DNA of 64,000 nt from positions 3,782,001-3,846,000 of the forward strand of contig NZ_CP081964.1 of NCBI RefSeq assembly GCF_019844075.1, read 5' to 3'. The DNA is from Curtobacterium sp. TC1. GTDB taxonomy: Bacteria; Actinomycetota; Actinomycetes; Actinomycetales; Microbacteriaceae. The number at the start of each line of letters is the position of its first letter. Within the stretch, counting starts at the first letter, position 1. Below, piece after piece: positions 42,485 to 51,420 of the stretch. The notes below the pieces were generated by a model. That model was not told where the DNA came from and did no database searches. It saw only the letters and a program-made list of their open reading frames with translations. A program made the position numbers and the translations under genes.

Positions 42485-43012
42485 GTGCTCCACGACCTCG
42501 CCCTGCCCGTCCGTCTGTCCGCCCGCGCCGGTTCGGTGGTGGTGCGGAACGCGGTCGACAGCGACCTCGACGCACTGATGGCGCTGCTCTCCGACGACCC
42601 GATCAGTGCCGCTCGCGGGGACGTCGCCGCGCCGGAGGACCGCCCGCAGTACGCCGCGGCACTCCGATCGATCGCGGACGACCCGGCGAACGCACTGCTC
42701 GTCGCCGAGGACGCCGACGGGCGGCTCGTCGGCACGCTGCAGCTCACCCGGATCCCGGGGATGGCCCGCCGTGGCTCGACCCGGCTGCTCGTCGAGGCCG
42801 TGCGGGTCAGCAGCGCACTCCGGTCCGGCGGCATCGGGAGTGCCCTGATGCGCTGGGTCACCGACATCGCGGCTCCGGACCTCGGGACCCCGCTCGTGCA
42901 GCTCACCTCGGACGCCGCCCGGACGGATGCGCACCGGTTCTACGAGCGCCTCGGCTTCACCGGCTCGCACGTCGGGTTCAAGTACCGCGTCCCCGGCGTC
43001 GGCGCACGCTGA
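42485..43012 (+). CDS. GNAT-family N-acetyltransferase
   Basis: 175-aa acetyltransferase. Motif A is VRVSSALRSGGIGSALMRWV (acetyl-CoA loop RSGGIGS), followed by TSDAARTDAHRFYERLGF, the typical strand-helix ending. N-terminal VVVRNAVDSDLDALMALLSDDP. Substrate unknown. GTG 42485 is chosen because CAGGGT ends 6 nt upstream and the next Met is deep in the domain. Confidence 0.88.
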   Translation: MLHDLALPVRLSARAGSVVVRNAVDSDLDALMALLSDDPISAARGDVAAPEDRPQYAAALRSIADDPANALLVAEDADGRLVGTLQLTRIPGMARRGSTRLLVEAVRVSSALRSGGIGSALMRWVTDIAAPDLGTPLVQLTSDAARTDAHRFYERLGFTGSHVGFKYRVPGVGAR

Positions 43013-43049
43013 CGTTCCTTCCCAGAACGCGCGCGATGCAAGGTGCTTC

Positions 43050-43099
43050 CGGGCGTACCTGGTCGAAACTCCGGACCAGGTACGCCCGATTCGACCAGG
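43050..43099. terminator. 15-bp perfect stem-loop with an alternative pairing arm
   Basis: CGGGCGTACCTGGTC (43050-43064) and its exact complement (43074-43088) form a 15-bp stem with a 9-nt loop. A further TTCGACCAGG (43090-43099) can pair instead with CCTGGTCGAA (43058-43067), so two folds exclude each other. An outer GCGCGCG pair flanks both. It lies between the convergent GNAT and small-protein genes, hence a likely bidirectional terminator or repeat element. Confidence 0.6.
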
Positions 43100-43105
43100 C
43101 GCGCG

Positions 43106-43318
43106 CTAGTCGTCGGAGGCGGAGTCGGCAGACCGCGGTGTCGGCACGTGCACGTCGACCGGGGACACCCCGGCGGGGTCCGCGGAGGCACCGCCCACGA
43201 CGTCGAACGAGATCCCGAGCATCGCCGGGTCCTCGTCGAGTTCGAGCCCGTCCTCCTTCGCCTGGTCCTCCGGGATTGCACGGCCACCAGACGGGTCCCA
43301 CGAGTTCGCGATCGACAT
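43106..43318 (-). CDS. small acidic hypothetical protein
   Basis: 70-aa acidic, apparently disordered protein: MSIANSWDPSGGRAIPEDQ, ELDEDPAMLGISFDVV, and an Asp/Ser-rich end. Not recognised. An ATG four codons earlier (43330) is possible. No SD or -10 is clear, so support is from codon bias (third-position GC) and a stop/start layout that fits the neighbours. Confidence 0.5.
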   Translation of the reverse strand: MSIANSWDPSGGRAIPEDQAKEDGLELDEDPAMLGISFDVVGGASADPAGVSPVDVHVPTPRSADSASDD

Positions 43319-43382
43319 GCGCACGAGCATGCCCGAGCCGCTTGGCAATCGCCCAAGAAACCCCCGTGGACCCCCGAAGCGA

Positions 43383-43613
43383 TCAGAGGTCGTCCGGGTG
43401 CAGCCGCTCGCCGGCCTGCGGGCGCCGGAACACCGGGCCACCGCCGGCTTCGTCCTCGTCGTGGTGGCTGACGGGCGAGACGCTCGGGTCGGCGGAGTCC
43501 TCGCCGACGTCGGCGCCGCGGTCCTCCTCGATCTCGAGTTCCGCCTCGTCGGAGCCGTCCACGGGGATGGCGGCGCCCTGCTGTTCCGGATCGAACGGTG
43601 TGCTCATCGACAT
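43383..43613 (-). CDS. small acidic hypothetical protein
   Basis: 76-aa protein rich in Asp/Glu (DEAELEIEEDRGADVGED), ending in GERLHPDDL. It lies between GH92 and the other small acidic gene, 64 bp upstream of the latter's start, and resembles it in composition. The start is uncertain (43613, or ATG two codons later at 43607). Not recognised. Confidence 0.5.
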   Translation of the reverse strand: MSMSTPFDPEQQGAAIPVDGSDEAELEIEEDRGADVGEDSADPSVSPVSHHDEDEAGGGPVFRRPQAGERLHPDDL

Positions 43614-43647
43614 GGGCCGAGCATGCTCCGGCCTGGTGAACAACGCG

Positions 43648-46600
43648 TCAACGCTGTCCGTCCGCCGCGATCAGCTCCAGCTGCGTCAGCGCCACGTCGG
43701 TGCCCGCGGTGAAGACGAACGACGAGCCGCCGCCGATGATCCGGAACACCCGGGTCTGCCCGGCCCAGGTGAACTCGGCACAGTCGACCGCCGTGACCGT
43801 CTCACCGAGGGACACCTGCCACGAGTACGACCCCGGAGTCGCGACCGTCACCGTGTACAGCGAGGCGGCGGGGCAGTCCACGTCGAACGAGACCGACTCC
43901 CCCGCGGCGAGCGCCGACACCGTGCGCCCGGTGTCGTCGACCAGCGGCGACGCCCCGACGGGCAGCAGGTCGACGGGGGCGTCCCGGTAGCCGTGCACCT
44001 CGGACGCCGACACCGGGCGGGTGTCCGACGCCCAGCCCTGCGGTTCGGGTGACAGCGTGAAGACGATGTGCGACGCCGACACCACCACGTGGTGCGGGAT
44101 GCTGACCGACGTCCAGGGCGACCCGTCGACCGTCACCGACGCGACGTACGCACCTGCGGAACCGTCGGCGACCTCGATGACGGTGGGCGTTCCTCCCGGC
44201 TGCTGCAGCACCGTCCTGCGGACCGACGGCGGCACGAGCACGTAGGTGCCGGTCGACGGCGCCAGCGGGTACAGGCCGATCGTCGCGAAGACGTACCAGG
44301 CGCTCATCTCGCCGTTGTCCTCGTCGCCGGGGTAGCCCTGGCCGAGGTCGGAGCCGACGAACAGCCGCTCCAGCGATTCCCGCACGATGCGGTGCGCGTC
44401 GTCGTGCCGCCCGGTGAACATCGGGAAGAACGGGATGTGGTGCGCCGGCTGGTTGGACAGGCCGAGCATGCCCATCCGGACGTCGCGGGCCTCGGTCATC
44501 TCGTGGATCGGGAAGCCGTACGCGCCGGAACGGACGGTCGCGCCGGTCTCGGGTGTCGCGAAGAACGCGTCGATCGCGGCGTCGAACCGCGCCGGCCCGC
44601 CGTGCAGGTCCACGATGCCGGCGCCGTCGTGGGGTGCGGTGAAGGCCGTGCCCCAGGCGTTCGTCTCGGTGTAGTCGTCGCCCCAGTCACGCGGGTCGAA
44701 CTCGGTGCCGACCCGCCACGAGCCGTCGGGGTCGCGGCCGATGAAGAAGCCCCGCTCGGAGTCGAACACGTGCCGGTACTGCAGCGATCGACGGGCGAAC
44801 CACTCCGCCTCGGCCTCGTACCGGGACAGGTCCGCGGGCGTGTTCGCCCGTGACGCGAGCAGGCCCGCCATGACGGCGAGTCCCCAGTCGTTGATCGCGG
44901 CGTCCAGGGTCCAGGACATCCCCTCGGACGTCGCCGTGTCGACGTGGCCACGGAAGGCGCCCGGGAGGCTCCCCTTCCGTCCGACCCGCTCGTCACGCGG
45001 CGGGACGGTCGCGTTCCGGACCGCGCTCCGGTACGCCTCGGCGAGGTCGAACCCGGTGATGCCCTTCGCCGCGAGGTCGGCGAAGACGGTGTCGCTCGTG
45101 GTGCCCGTCATGCAGTCCTCGGCGCCGGGGGCGCTCCAGCGCGGGGTCCACCCGCCGTCGTGGTGGTGCTCGACGAAGCCCTGCGCGAGCGCACCGGCGG
45201 TCTCCGGGGTGAGGAGCCCGAGGAGCGGCCAAGCGGTGCGGTAGGTGTCCCAGAACCCGTTCGTCGTGGTGAACGGCCCCTCGACGACCTCCGGCCCGGG
45301 CTCGTCGCGGATCGGGTCGGCGAGGACGGCTCCGTACGGCGAGCGGTGGTGCGGCGATCCGGTCAGGGCGGTCTCGCCGGCACGGTTCGGGTAGAGGAAC
45401 AGCCGGTACAGGCCGGAGTACAGGCTCGTCAGCTGGTCCTCTGTGGCTCCGTCGAACGAGAGCGTCGCGAGCTTCGCCGTCCAGAGCGCCTCGGCGCGGG
45501 TGCACATGGTGTCGAAGGTGCCGGCGTCGTCGAGGTTCGCGCGGGCGTCCTCGATCGAGACCGTCGAGATACCGAGCAGGACGTCGACGGGACCGCCGCC
45601 GTCCACGGTCAGCCAGCCGCGCAGCTCGTGCTCGCTGATGCTGGTGTGGTCCGCGGTCACGGACGGGATCCGGACGTGCACGTGGTGCGGCGGGGTGCCG
45701 GGGCGGTCGTCGAGGACGGCCTCGACCACGGCGGTGCCGTCGGTGATCGTCACGGAGACGTCGGACACCCGGCCGTGGTGGTCGAGCACGATGCTGCGGG
45801 TCCCGGTGAAGCGGAACCCGAGGGCGAACTCCCCCGCGGTCATCTCGGCCGTGACACCCTGGTCGAGGGCGACGCGGTACCGGTGCGGACCGTCGAGTTC
45901 GTCGTCGTGGTCGAACCCGAGGGCACGTGCGGCCCGGTCGACGTCGGGGGTGTCGAGGGGTGACGGCATGACCTGGAACACGCCGCGGTCGCCCATCCAC
46001 GGCGACGGGATGTGACTCGTCGCGAAGGCCTGGATCGCCGGCCGGACCCGCCCGTCGGCCTCGGTGCGGGCGTGCTCCTGGTACGCGTACGGCCAGCGGT
46101 TGCTCGACGCGTCGGTCATCGGCAGGCCGAACACACCGCCGTGCGGGACGCCGACGAGCGGGGCGTTGTTGCCGCGGGAGAACCGTGACGAAGCCTGTGT
46201 GCCGCGGGTGGTGCGGACGTGGTCGAGCGGCGTGGCCGGCGTCGGCCGAGCCGGGCCGATGCGGACGTCGTCGAGCCAGCCGCGGAGGGCTGGACGCTCG
46301 CCGTCGGCGTCCGACGGCTGGGTGTCGGAGCCGAGCCGGGCCTCCAGTCGGTCGACGACCCGCCCCGCGAACGGCGTGAGGTCCACCGCGCGACGGTTCC
46401 ACTGGTCGACCCACTGCTTGCGGGCCGTGTCCTGCGCGTCGGGCGTGAGCGCGTCGCCGTACTGGTCGCGTGCGTGTCCGCCGCGCGCGGGCCCGTGGTC
46501 GCTCAGTCGCGTGCCGTCGGTGAAGACGACGTCGACGGCGAAGGCCGTGGCGTCCCAGAAGTGCGGCAGGTCCGCCTCGGTGGGCTCGGCCGCGCCCTGC

Positions 46601-46803
46601 GGCAGCGTGCGCTCCGGGAACCAGACCCACGACAGTTCGTCGCCGGGTGCGACCACCCGGCCGCCGGAGCCGGGGACGAGCGCCACCACGGCACCGTCAC
46701 CCGCCGGTCGTTCGACCAGCCACCCCTCCGACGATCCGAAGCCGACACCGTTCCGCGCCGCGACGGCCGTCGTCGGCCCACCGCTCCGTTGCAGTTCTCG
46801 CAC
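43648..46803 (-). CDS. glycoside hydrolase family 92 (alpha-mannosidase type)
   Basis: 1051-aa GH92 enzyme. The N-terminal beta-sandwich begins at the GTG without a signal peptide. The barrel part has FWDTYRTAWPLLGLLTPE, EAEWFARRSLQYRHVFDSERGF, NQPAHHIPF, and the highly conserved GYPGDEDNGEMSAWYVFATIGLYP, where most members have GQ/GN at E in NGEMSAWY. A C-terminal region of about 150 aa resembles a carbohydrate-binding module. Alpha-mannosidase activity on mannans or N-glycan parts is the family role; no signal sequence is visible. GTG 46803 follows TACGCT by 6 nt (leaderless). Confidence 0.92.
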   Translation of the reverse strand: MRELQRSGGPTTAVAARNGVGFGSSEGWLVERPAGDGAVVALVPGSGGRVVAPGDELSWVWFPERTLPQGAAEPTEADLPHFWDATAFAVDVVFTDGTRLSDHGPARGGHARDQYGDALTPDAQDTARKQWVDQWNRRAVDLTPFAGRVVDRLEARLGSDTQPSDADGERPALRGWLDDVRIGPARPTPATPLDHVRTTRGTQASSRFSRGNNAPLVGVPHGGVFGLPMTDASSNRWPYAYQEHARTEADGRVRPAIQAFATSHIPSPWMGDRGVFQVMPSPLDTPDVDRAARALGFDHDDELDGPHRYRVALDQGVTAEMTAGEFALGFRFTGTRSIVLDHHGRVSDVSVTITDGTAVVEAVLDDRPGTPPHHVHVRIPSVTADHTSISEHELRGWLTVDGGGPVDVLLGISTVSIEDARANLDDAGTFDTMCTRAEALWTAKLATLSFDGATEDQLTSLYSGLYRLFLYPNRAGETALTGSPHHRSPYGAVLADPIRDEPGPEVVEGPFTTTNGFWDTYRTAWPLLGLLTPETAGALAQGFVEHHHDGGWTPRWSAPGAEDCMTGTTSDTVFADLAAKGITGFDLAEAYRSAVRNATVPPRDERVGRKGSLPGAFRGHVDTATSEGMSWTLDAAINDWGLAVMAGLLASRANTPADLSRYEAEAEWFARRSLQYRHVFDSERGFFIGRDPDGSWRVGTEFDPRDWGDDYTETNAWGTAFTAPHDGAGIVDLHGGPARFDAAIDAFFATPETGATVRSGAYGFPIHEMTEARDVRMGMLGLSNQPAHHIPFFPMFTGRHDDAHRIVRESLERLFVGSDLGQGYPGDEDNGEMSAWYVFATIGLYPLAPSTGTYVLVPPSVRRTVLQQPGGTPTVIEVADGSAGAYVASVTVDGSPWTSVSIPHHVVVSASHIVFTLSPEPQGWASDTRPVSASEVHGYRDAPVDLLPVGASPLVDDTGRTVSALAAGESVSFDVDCPAASLYTVTVATPGSYSWQVSLGETVTAVDCAEFTWAGQTRVFRIIGGGSSFVFTAGTDVALTQLELIAADGQR

Positions 46804-46809
46804 GGGTCC

Positions 46810-46833
46810 AGCGTATTTGTTCCAGCGTCTGGA
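46810..46833 (-). promoter_or_regulatory. GH92 promoter with TCCAG-CGT-CTGGA operator
   Basis: TACGCT -10 (46810-46815, minus) ends 6 nt before the GTG. The palindrome TCCAGCGTCTGGA (46821-46833) sits at the spacer, with a further CCAGCGT direct repeat 14 bp away, suggesting a LacI/GntR-type sugar regulator site. Confidence 0.5.
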
Positions 46834-46850
46834 CGAAAACGCTCGGCGTG

Positions 46851-46882
46851 TCAGCCCTTGTTCTGTGTCAGCCCTTGTTCTG
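46851..46882. repeat. 17-bp tandem duplication at the kinase 3' end
   Basis: TCAGCCCTTGTTCTG occurs at 46851-46865 and again at 46868-46882. The second copy carries the kinase stop codon; the first is a duplicated stop just downstream. Probably a recent slippage duplication. Confidence 0.75.
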
Positions 46883-48493
46883 CCCGGGGGCGTTCTCCGA
46901 GTTGCCGGGACCTGCGTCCGCCGACGTGTCGGTCGTGGTGTCGGCCGCGCCGTCGGCTGGGTCGGCGCCGTCCTGCGGCTCCTGCACCGGGTTCGAGACC
47001 GGCGCGCTCGGCTCCGGACCGACGGACGGCTCCTGGCTGGGCTCGGCGGGCTCACTCGGCTGCTCGGCCGGCTCGGACGGCTGCTCCGCCGGCTCGGAGG
47101 GCTGCTGCTCGGCCGGCTGACTCGGCTGCTGCTGCTCCTGGCTCGGCTGCTGCTCCTGGCTCGGCTGCTGTTCTTCCTCGCTGGGCTGCTGCTCGGTCGG
47201 TGCGGTCGAGGTCGTGTCCGTCGGGGCCGGTGTGCCGTCGTCGTCGCCGTTCAGCGCGAACACCGCGACCCCGATGCCGATCAGCACCAGGACGACCACG
47301 ACGATCGCCGTGATGATCGGCCCCTTGCGGCGCTTCTCGCGCTTCGACGGGTCGTCACCGGAGCCCGGTCGGACGGGCGGGGCCGCGGGGGGCACCCCGC
47401 CTCCGCCGCCGGTCGGGCCGCCGGCGCCGCGCTGGGCACCGAGGACGGTGGTCGACACGTCGTCCGCCGCGTTCGGCTGCTGGGCGTCCATCACGCGGGT
47501 CGCGTCGTCCGCGCCCGGCTGTCCACCCGGACGGGAGGCACCACTCGCCGGCATCACGCGGGTCGCGTCGTCCGCGTGCGCGGCCATCGGAGCCGTGGCT
47601 GCGGCGGCGGCTGCACCCGCTGCCGCGCCGGCGCCCGCTGCCGTCAGCGTTCCGGGGCCGCCGGGCAGGAGTTGCGTGGCGGCTCCGGGCTCGTCGCGAC
47701 CCAGAGCGCGGAGTCGTTCGGCCGCCTCGCCCGCGCTCGGGCGCTCGGACGGGTCCTGCGCCGTCATCACGTGCAGGAGCGTGCGCCAGGCCGTCGGCAG
47801 GTGCTGGTCGATCTCCGGGCTGCGGGTGAGTCGTGCGGTCGCGGACTCGATGGCGCTGCCCGGGAAGGGTGTCTTGCCCGTCAAGCACTCGAGCAGCACC
47901 AGCCCGAGCGCGTAGACGTCGGCCTTGCCGGTGATCTCCTGCGCCAGGACCTGCTCCGGCGCGAGGTACGCGGCGGTCCCCATCACGGTGCCCGTCCCCG
48001 TCACACGCGAGGCGTCACGCAGCAGGGCGATGCCGAAGTCCGCGAGCTTGACGTGGCTGCCGTCGCGCTCGAGGAGCACGTTGGCGGGCTTGACGTCGCG
48101 GTGGACGATGCCCTGCGCGTGCACGGCGCTCAGCCCGTCGGCCACCTGTGCGCCGACGCGGGCGGCGGTCGTGGGGTCGAGCGGTCCCTCGCGCAGCCGG
48201 GTGGCCAGGTCACTGCCGGGCACGAGTTCCATGACGAGGTACGAGTCGCCGTCGGCGTCGTCGAGGGCTGCGTCGTACAGGGTGACGAGGGCCGGGCTGC
48301 GCAGCGTCGCGAGGGTCTGGATCTCCGACTCGGCACGCGCGCGTTCACCGTGGTCGACCGGTCCGATGCGGAACACCTTGACGGCGACCTCACGTCCGAG
48401 CTGCTCGTCGACCGCCCGGTACACGGACGCCATGCCACCGTGTCCGAGCGTGCCCGTGACGCGGTACCTGCCGCCGAAGACCCGTTCTTCCAT
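46868..48493 (-). CDS. PknB-type Ser/Thr protein kinase with proline/glutamine-rich tail
   Basis: 541-aa transmembrane kinase. Residues about 7-265 are a Hanks-type kinase: GHGGMASVYRAVDE, K in VAVKVFR, catalytic HRDVKPANV, DFG in LADFGIALL, APE in LAPEQVLA. A low-complexity Ala/Gly linker follows with two repeated DDATRVM segments, then a membrane helix TAIVVVVLVLIGIGVAVFAL (about 410) and an outside tail of repeated EQQPSEP units. No PASTA domain. ATG 48493 follows TAGGTT by 7 nt. Ligand and substrates unknown. Confidence 0.9.
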   Translation of the reverse strand: MEERVFGGRYRVTGTLGHGGMASVYRAVDEQLGREVAVKVFRIGPVDHGERARAESEIQTLATLRSPALVTLYDAALDDADGDSYLVMELVPGSDLATRLREGPLDPTTAARVGAQVADGLSAVHAQGIVHRDVKPANVLLERDGSHVKLADFGIALLRDASRVTGTGTVMGTAAYLAPEQVLAQEITGKADVYALGLVLLECLTGKTPFPGSAIESATARLTRSPEIDQHLPTAWRTLLHVMTAQDPSERPSAGEAAERLRALGRDEPGAATQLLPGGPGTLTAAGAGAAAGAAAAAATAPMAAHADDATRVMPASGASRPGGQPGADDATRVMDAQQPNAADDVSTTVLGAQRGAGGPTGGGGGVPPAAPPVRPGSGDDPSKREKRRKGPIITAIVVVVLVLIGIGVAVFALNGDDDGTPAPTDTTSTAPTEQQPSEEEQQPSQEQQPSQEQQQPSQPAEQQPSEPAEQPSEPAEQPSEPAEPSQEPSVGPEPSAPVSNPVQEPQDGADPADGAADTTTDTSADAGPGNSENAPGQNKG

Positions 48494-48529
48494 GACGGGC
48501 AACCTACCGGTAGCGGCTGACGGGGCCAC

Positions 48530-49339
48530 TCATCCGGCTCGGTCCGGGGCGGGCTCGGCACCGTGGCGGAGCGCCGTCAGGTACAGCCGGTGCGCCGTGA
48601 TCACGAGGGCGAGCCAGGCGAGTCCCAGCGCCCAGGCTGCCAGAACGTCGGTGAGCCAGTGGTGCCCGAGGAACACCCGCGAGGCCCCGACGGACAGCAC
48701 GAACAGAGTCCCGACGACGATCGTCCACACCCGCGTGACGACCCGCGACTGCCGCAGGAGCAACAGGTACACGATCGTCCCCACGATGACCGTCGCGTTG
48801 AGGGTGTGGCCGGACGGGAACGACGGCGAGTGCTCGTACGGTGGCACCGCGTCGGAGAGCGGCGGACGCGCCCGACCGATGAGGTCCTTGCCCGCGATCG
48901 TCATGAGCAGCGAACCGCCGCTCGCGGCGACCAGGAGTACCAGTGGCGTCCACGCACGGCGCTGGATCGTGAAGCCGACCAGGAAGCCCAGGGCGACGAT
49001 GGGCATCCCGATCGTGCCCGCGATGTCGGTCCACCACGTGACCAGACGATCCCCCACGGGCGACCGGAGGGTGAGCGCCCAGTCGAGCACCGGCCGGTCG
49101 AGCACGGCGACGTCGTCGGCTTCGCGGACCGCGTCGTAGACCTCGGAGGCGATCCAGGTCGCGACGACGGCGATCCCGATGCCGACGGCCAGCGTGAGGA
49201 GCAGGAGCGGCATCGCGCCGTACCGGTGGCCGAGGGCGGTCCAACCCCGAGCGGTCGCGCGGCCTGCGCGGGTGCGCCAGCGGGTGAGGTCGACCTCGCC
49301 GACGGTGCGGTCGGCGGCGTTCCCGCGTTCGGTGTCCAT
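48530..49339 (-). CDS. PAP2-family membrane phosphatase
   Basis: 269-aa membrane phosphatase with about six helices and the three PAP2 motifs: KDLIGRARP, SPSFPSGHTLNAT, and SRVFLGHHWLTDVLA with the catalytic histidines. Acts on isoprenoid or phospholipid phosphates outside the membrane. ATG 49339 follows CAGGGT by 6 nt on the minus strand. Same direction as the kinase, 36 nt apart, so co-transcription is possible. Confidence 0.9.
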   Translation of the reverse strand: MDTERGNAADRTVGEVDLTRWRTRAGRATARGWTALGHRYGAMPLLLLTLAVGIGIAVVATWIASEVYDAVREADDVAVLDRPVLDWALTLRSPVGDRLVTWWTDIAGTIGMPIVALGFLVGFTIQRRAWTPLVLLVAASGGSLLMTIAGKDLIGRARPPLSDAVPPYEHSPSFPSGHTLNATVIVGTIVYLLLLRQSRVVTRVWTIVVGTLFVLSVGASRVFLGHHWLTDVLAAWALGLAWLALVITAHRLYLTALRHGAEPAPDRAG

Positions 49340-49487
49340 CCGTCCACCCTGCCCAGGTGCGGTGGGGTCGGTTACGGGGTTCCGCCGTCCGTCGACGCGA
49401 TCGAGGCCGTGCACGGCCTCGAGGACCTCGTCGTCGAATGCGGGAGCACCCGGTCGCCCGCTGTCCCGCCCCACGGTGACACCGGCG

Positions 49488-49949
49488 CTACCGGCGTGCA
49501 CCCAGCGCACGATCGATCGCTGCGACTGCGCGCTCCGCATCGCCGGATGTGGCGAGGAACACCTGTCCGTTCGGCCTGGCGATCCGCACAGCCTGTTGTC
49601 CCTGCGCGGCCAGGAGCAGGCCACCGCGGCGACTTGCTCCTTTGACGCCCCATCCTCCGAAGTCTTCCATGGGGCGCACGTCGACGCTGTTCACCGATGC
49701 AATGTCGGTGATCGCGATGCGGACTGCCCAGAAGGGCACTGCGACGAACCAGACTGCGTCCCGCGTGGCGATGATCGCCACCACCGGAGCAACGAGCATC
49801 ATCACGAGCGCACCACTCCCGACACCGAGCATCCACCAGCCACTCGCCTCCGGGAACTCGGCGAGGGAGAAGACGCAAACCAGCAGCGGGCCGCTGCAGA
49901 GGATGAGTCGGAGGCCGATGTCGAAGCGTTGCCAGGAGAGAACACTCAT
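49488..49949 (-). CDS. membrane protein with PH-like C-terminus, coupled to sdpB (candidate immunity)
   Basis: 153-aa protein with two N-terminal helices (about 12-30 and 40-62) and a third hydrophobic stretch VWFVAVPFWAVRIAI, followed by a soluble domain ending in the block DVRPMEDFGGWGVKGASRRGGLLLAAQG. This resembles the bacterial PH-like domain of DUF3093-type proteins. ATG overlaps the sdpB stop (ATGA), so it is translated with the toxin export genes. SDP immunity in Bacillus uses SdpI, which is not visible here, so this is the best local candidate for that role. That is inference. Confidence 0.7.
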   Translation of the reverse strand: MSVLSWQRFDIGLRLILCSGPLLVCVFSLAEFPEASGWWMLGVGSGALVMMLVAPVVAIIATRDAVWFVAVPFWAVRIAITDIASVNSVDVRPMEDFGGWGVKGASRRGGLLLAAQGQQAVRIARPNGQVFLATSGDAERAVAAIDRALGARR

Positions 49950-50887
49950 GCGTCCATCCGATCGTTGCGGGGCGCCCGGAGGTAGAGCACCAGAAGTGCC
50001 GCCATCGAGAGGAAGAACGACCAGAGACCGAACATGACACCGATGGAGAAATGGAAGGCGAGCAGGATCGGGAGGGCGATCCTCCTGACCTCTGGACGCA
50101 CGAACAGCAGCGCCGCTGCCAGCAGCTCGAGTGCCAGGACGCCGTAGTTGACGATGACCGCGCCAGCGAGCGCGTCCTGTGCGACCTCGGCAAGCCAGAG
50201 GAACGCCGCCGGGGGCCGGAAGCTGGGTTCTTGGATCCAGTACCAGAGCGCGGTCCCGTTCGCCCACTCCGCCACGGCGAACTTCGCGATCGCCGCGTTG
50301 GCGTACAAGACGGAGGCCTGGACCCAGACGATCACCAGGACACCCCAGGCCACCCCTCGGACTCCCCACGGCCGCGCACTCCACCGACGGTCTGGTGACC
50401 AGTGACTGCGCCGACGGTCGAGGAGGAGAAGCGGGACCAAGAGCAGTGTGAGTACGGCCGCCACCTGGTCCCCGCCATCGCGGATCGGAGAGCAGATGTT
50501 GAGACTCCAGGCCACCCACCAGTGCGGAACTGCGGTGACCGCGGGGAGGTAACCGCTCAGTACCGCCAGCATGACCACGACCACGAGAGTCATGGTCGCC
50601 GGCGTGGCACCTCCAGCCATACAGAACAATGACCACCGAGCGGTTGCTGCGTCACACACGACGCCATCCGGGTTGTCCGGAGTCTCGATGAAGAGCGCTG
50701 CGCTCGGCGTCACAAGCACCGTGAGGAGCGTGGACAGCGCGAGGAGAGTGCGTGCAACCGCCAGCGATGAGCTGTACGGCGAGACCTCATCGATGAACCG
50801 AACTGCGGCGTCCAGGAGTCCCCGCCCTGCCGAGGCCGGATCTCTCCACTCTGAACGCACTCCCCGGGCGAGGGACTGCAGGTTCAT
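49946..50887 (-). CDS. sdpB: SdpB-like membrane protein (HTTM family)
   Basis: 313-aa integral membrane protein with about eight helices, of the HTTM/SdpB family. Sequence supports: SSLAVARTLLALSTLLTVLV, WWVAWSLNICSPIRDGGDQVAA (the family motif with SxxxxxGG...), VLYANAAIAKFAVAEWANGTALWYWIQEP, and the C-terminal FHFSIGVMFGLWSFFLSM. In Bacillus subtilis SdpB is needed to mature the SDP toxin from SdpC. ATG 50887 overlaps the sdpA stop (ATGA). A coupled downstream gene may give immunity. Confidence 0.85.
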   Translation of the reverse strand: MNLQSLARGVRSEWRDPASAGRGLLDAAVRFIDEVSPYSSSLAVARTLLALSTLLTVLVTPSAALFIETPDNPDGVVCDAATARWSLFCMAGGATPATMTLVVVVMLAVLSGYLPAVTAVPHWWVAWSLNICSPIRDGGDQVAAVLTLLLVPLLLLDRRRSHWSPDRRWSARPWGVRGVAWGVLVIVWVQASVLYANAAIAKFAVAEWANGTALWYWIQEPSFRPPAAFLWLAEVAQDALAGAVIVNYGVLALELLAAALLFVRPEVRRIALPILLAFHFSIGVMFGLWSFFLSMAALLVLYLRAPRNDRMDA

Positions 50888-51414
50888 CTGCACCGAACCT
50901 CCACCACAGCGATCTCCTCGATGAGCGGGTCCATGCCGCGGAACGCCCAAGGCACGGGCTCCTCCCGTGCGAGTGTGATCTTCCCGCACAAGGAGTTCAG
51001 TTCATTCGTCACCCGGACTGACTGATGCTCCAGTCCCTCGCCGCACACGGTGACGTCCATGCCTTCCTCACAGCGACGCCAATCCCCAGGGTCCAGCTTC
51101 CGCATGACCCGCTCGACGTCGATCCCGCCGAGTCGAGAAGCGCGGTTCAACCCGAAGGACCACTTCCCCTGCGAGTTCGGGGCAGTGCCCACTGCATTGC
51201 CTTCGTCGTCGTACGCAACCACGAACGACTCTCGTGGCGACTTCGTGAAGAAAGACCACCCTTCCGGGATGACCTCCCGCGCCACGTTGGCCACACGTTT
51301 CGAGGCAGGCCCGAGATGATCGGCCGTGGGGAGGGACAGCGCGGTCACACCGCTCACGGTGACGGCGACCACCGCCACGCACAGCGCAAGGGCACGGACC
51401 TCTGGGTTGAGCAC
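50884..51414 (-). CDS. sdpA: SdpA-family antimicrobial peptide system protein
   Basis: 176-aa protein: N-terminal membrane anchor (about 8-28, LCVAVVAVTVSGVTALSLP), then IPEGWSFFTKSPRESFVVAYDDEGN, the hallmark of SdpA (short segment GW.FFT..PRE). The rest contains four cysteines and ends EEIAVVEVRCR. SdpA and SdpB together convert pro-SdpC to the active peptide in Bacillus. GTG 51414 lies 6 nt after the sdpC stop. Confidence 0.85.
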   Translation of the reverse strand: MLNPEVRALALCVAVVAVTVSGVTALSLPTADHLGPASKRVANVAREVIPEGWSFFTKSPRESFVVAYDDEGNAVGTAPNSQGKWSFGLNRASRLGGIDVERVMRKLDPGDWRRCEEGMDVTVCGEGLEHQSVRVTNELNSLCGKITLAREEPVPWAFRGMDPLIEEIAVVEVRCR

Positions 51415-51420
51415 CGACGC

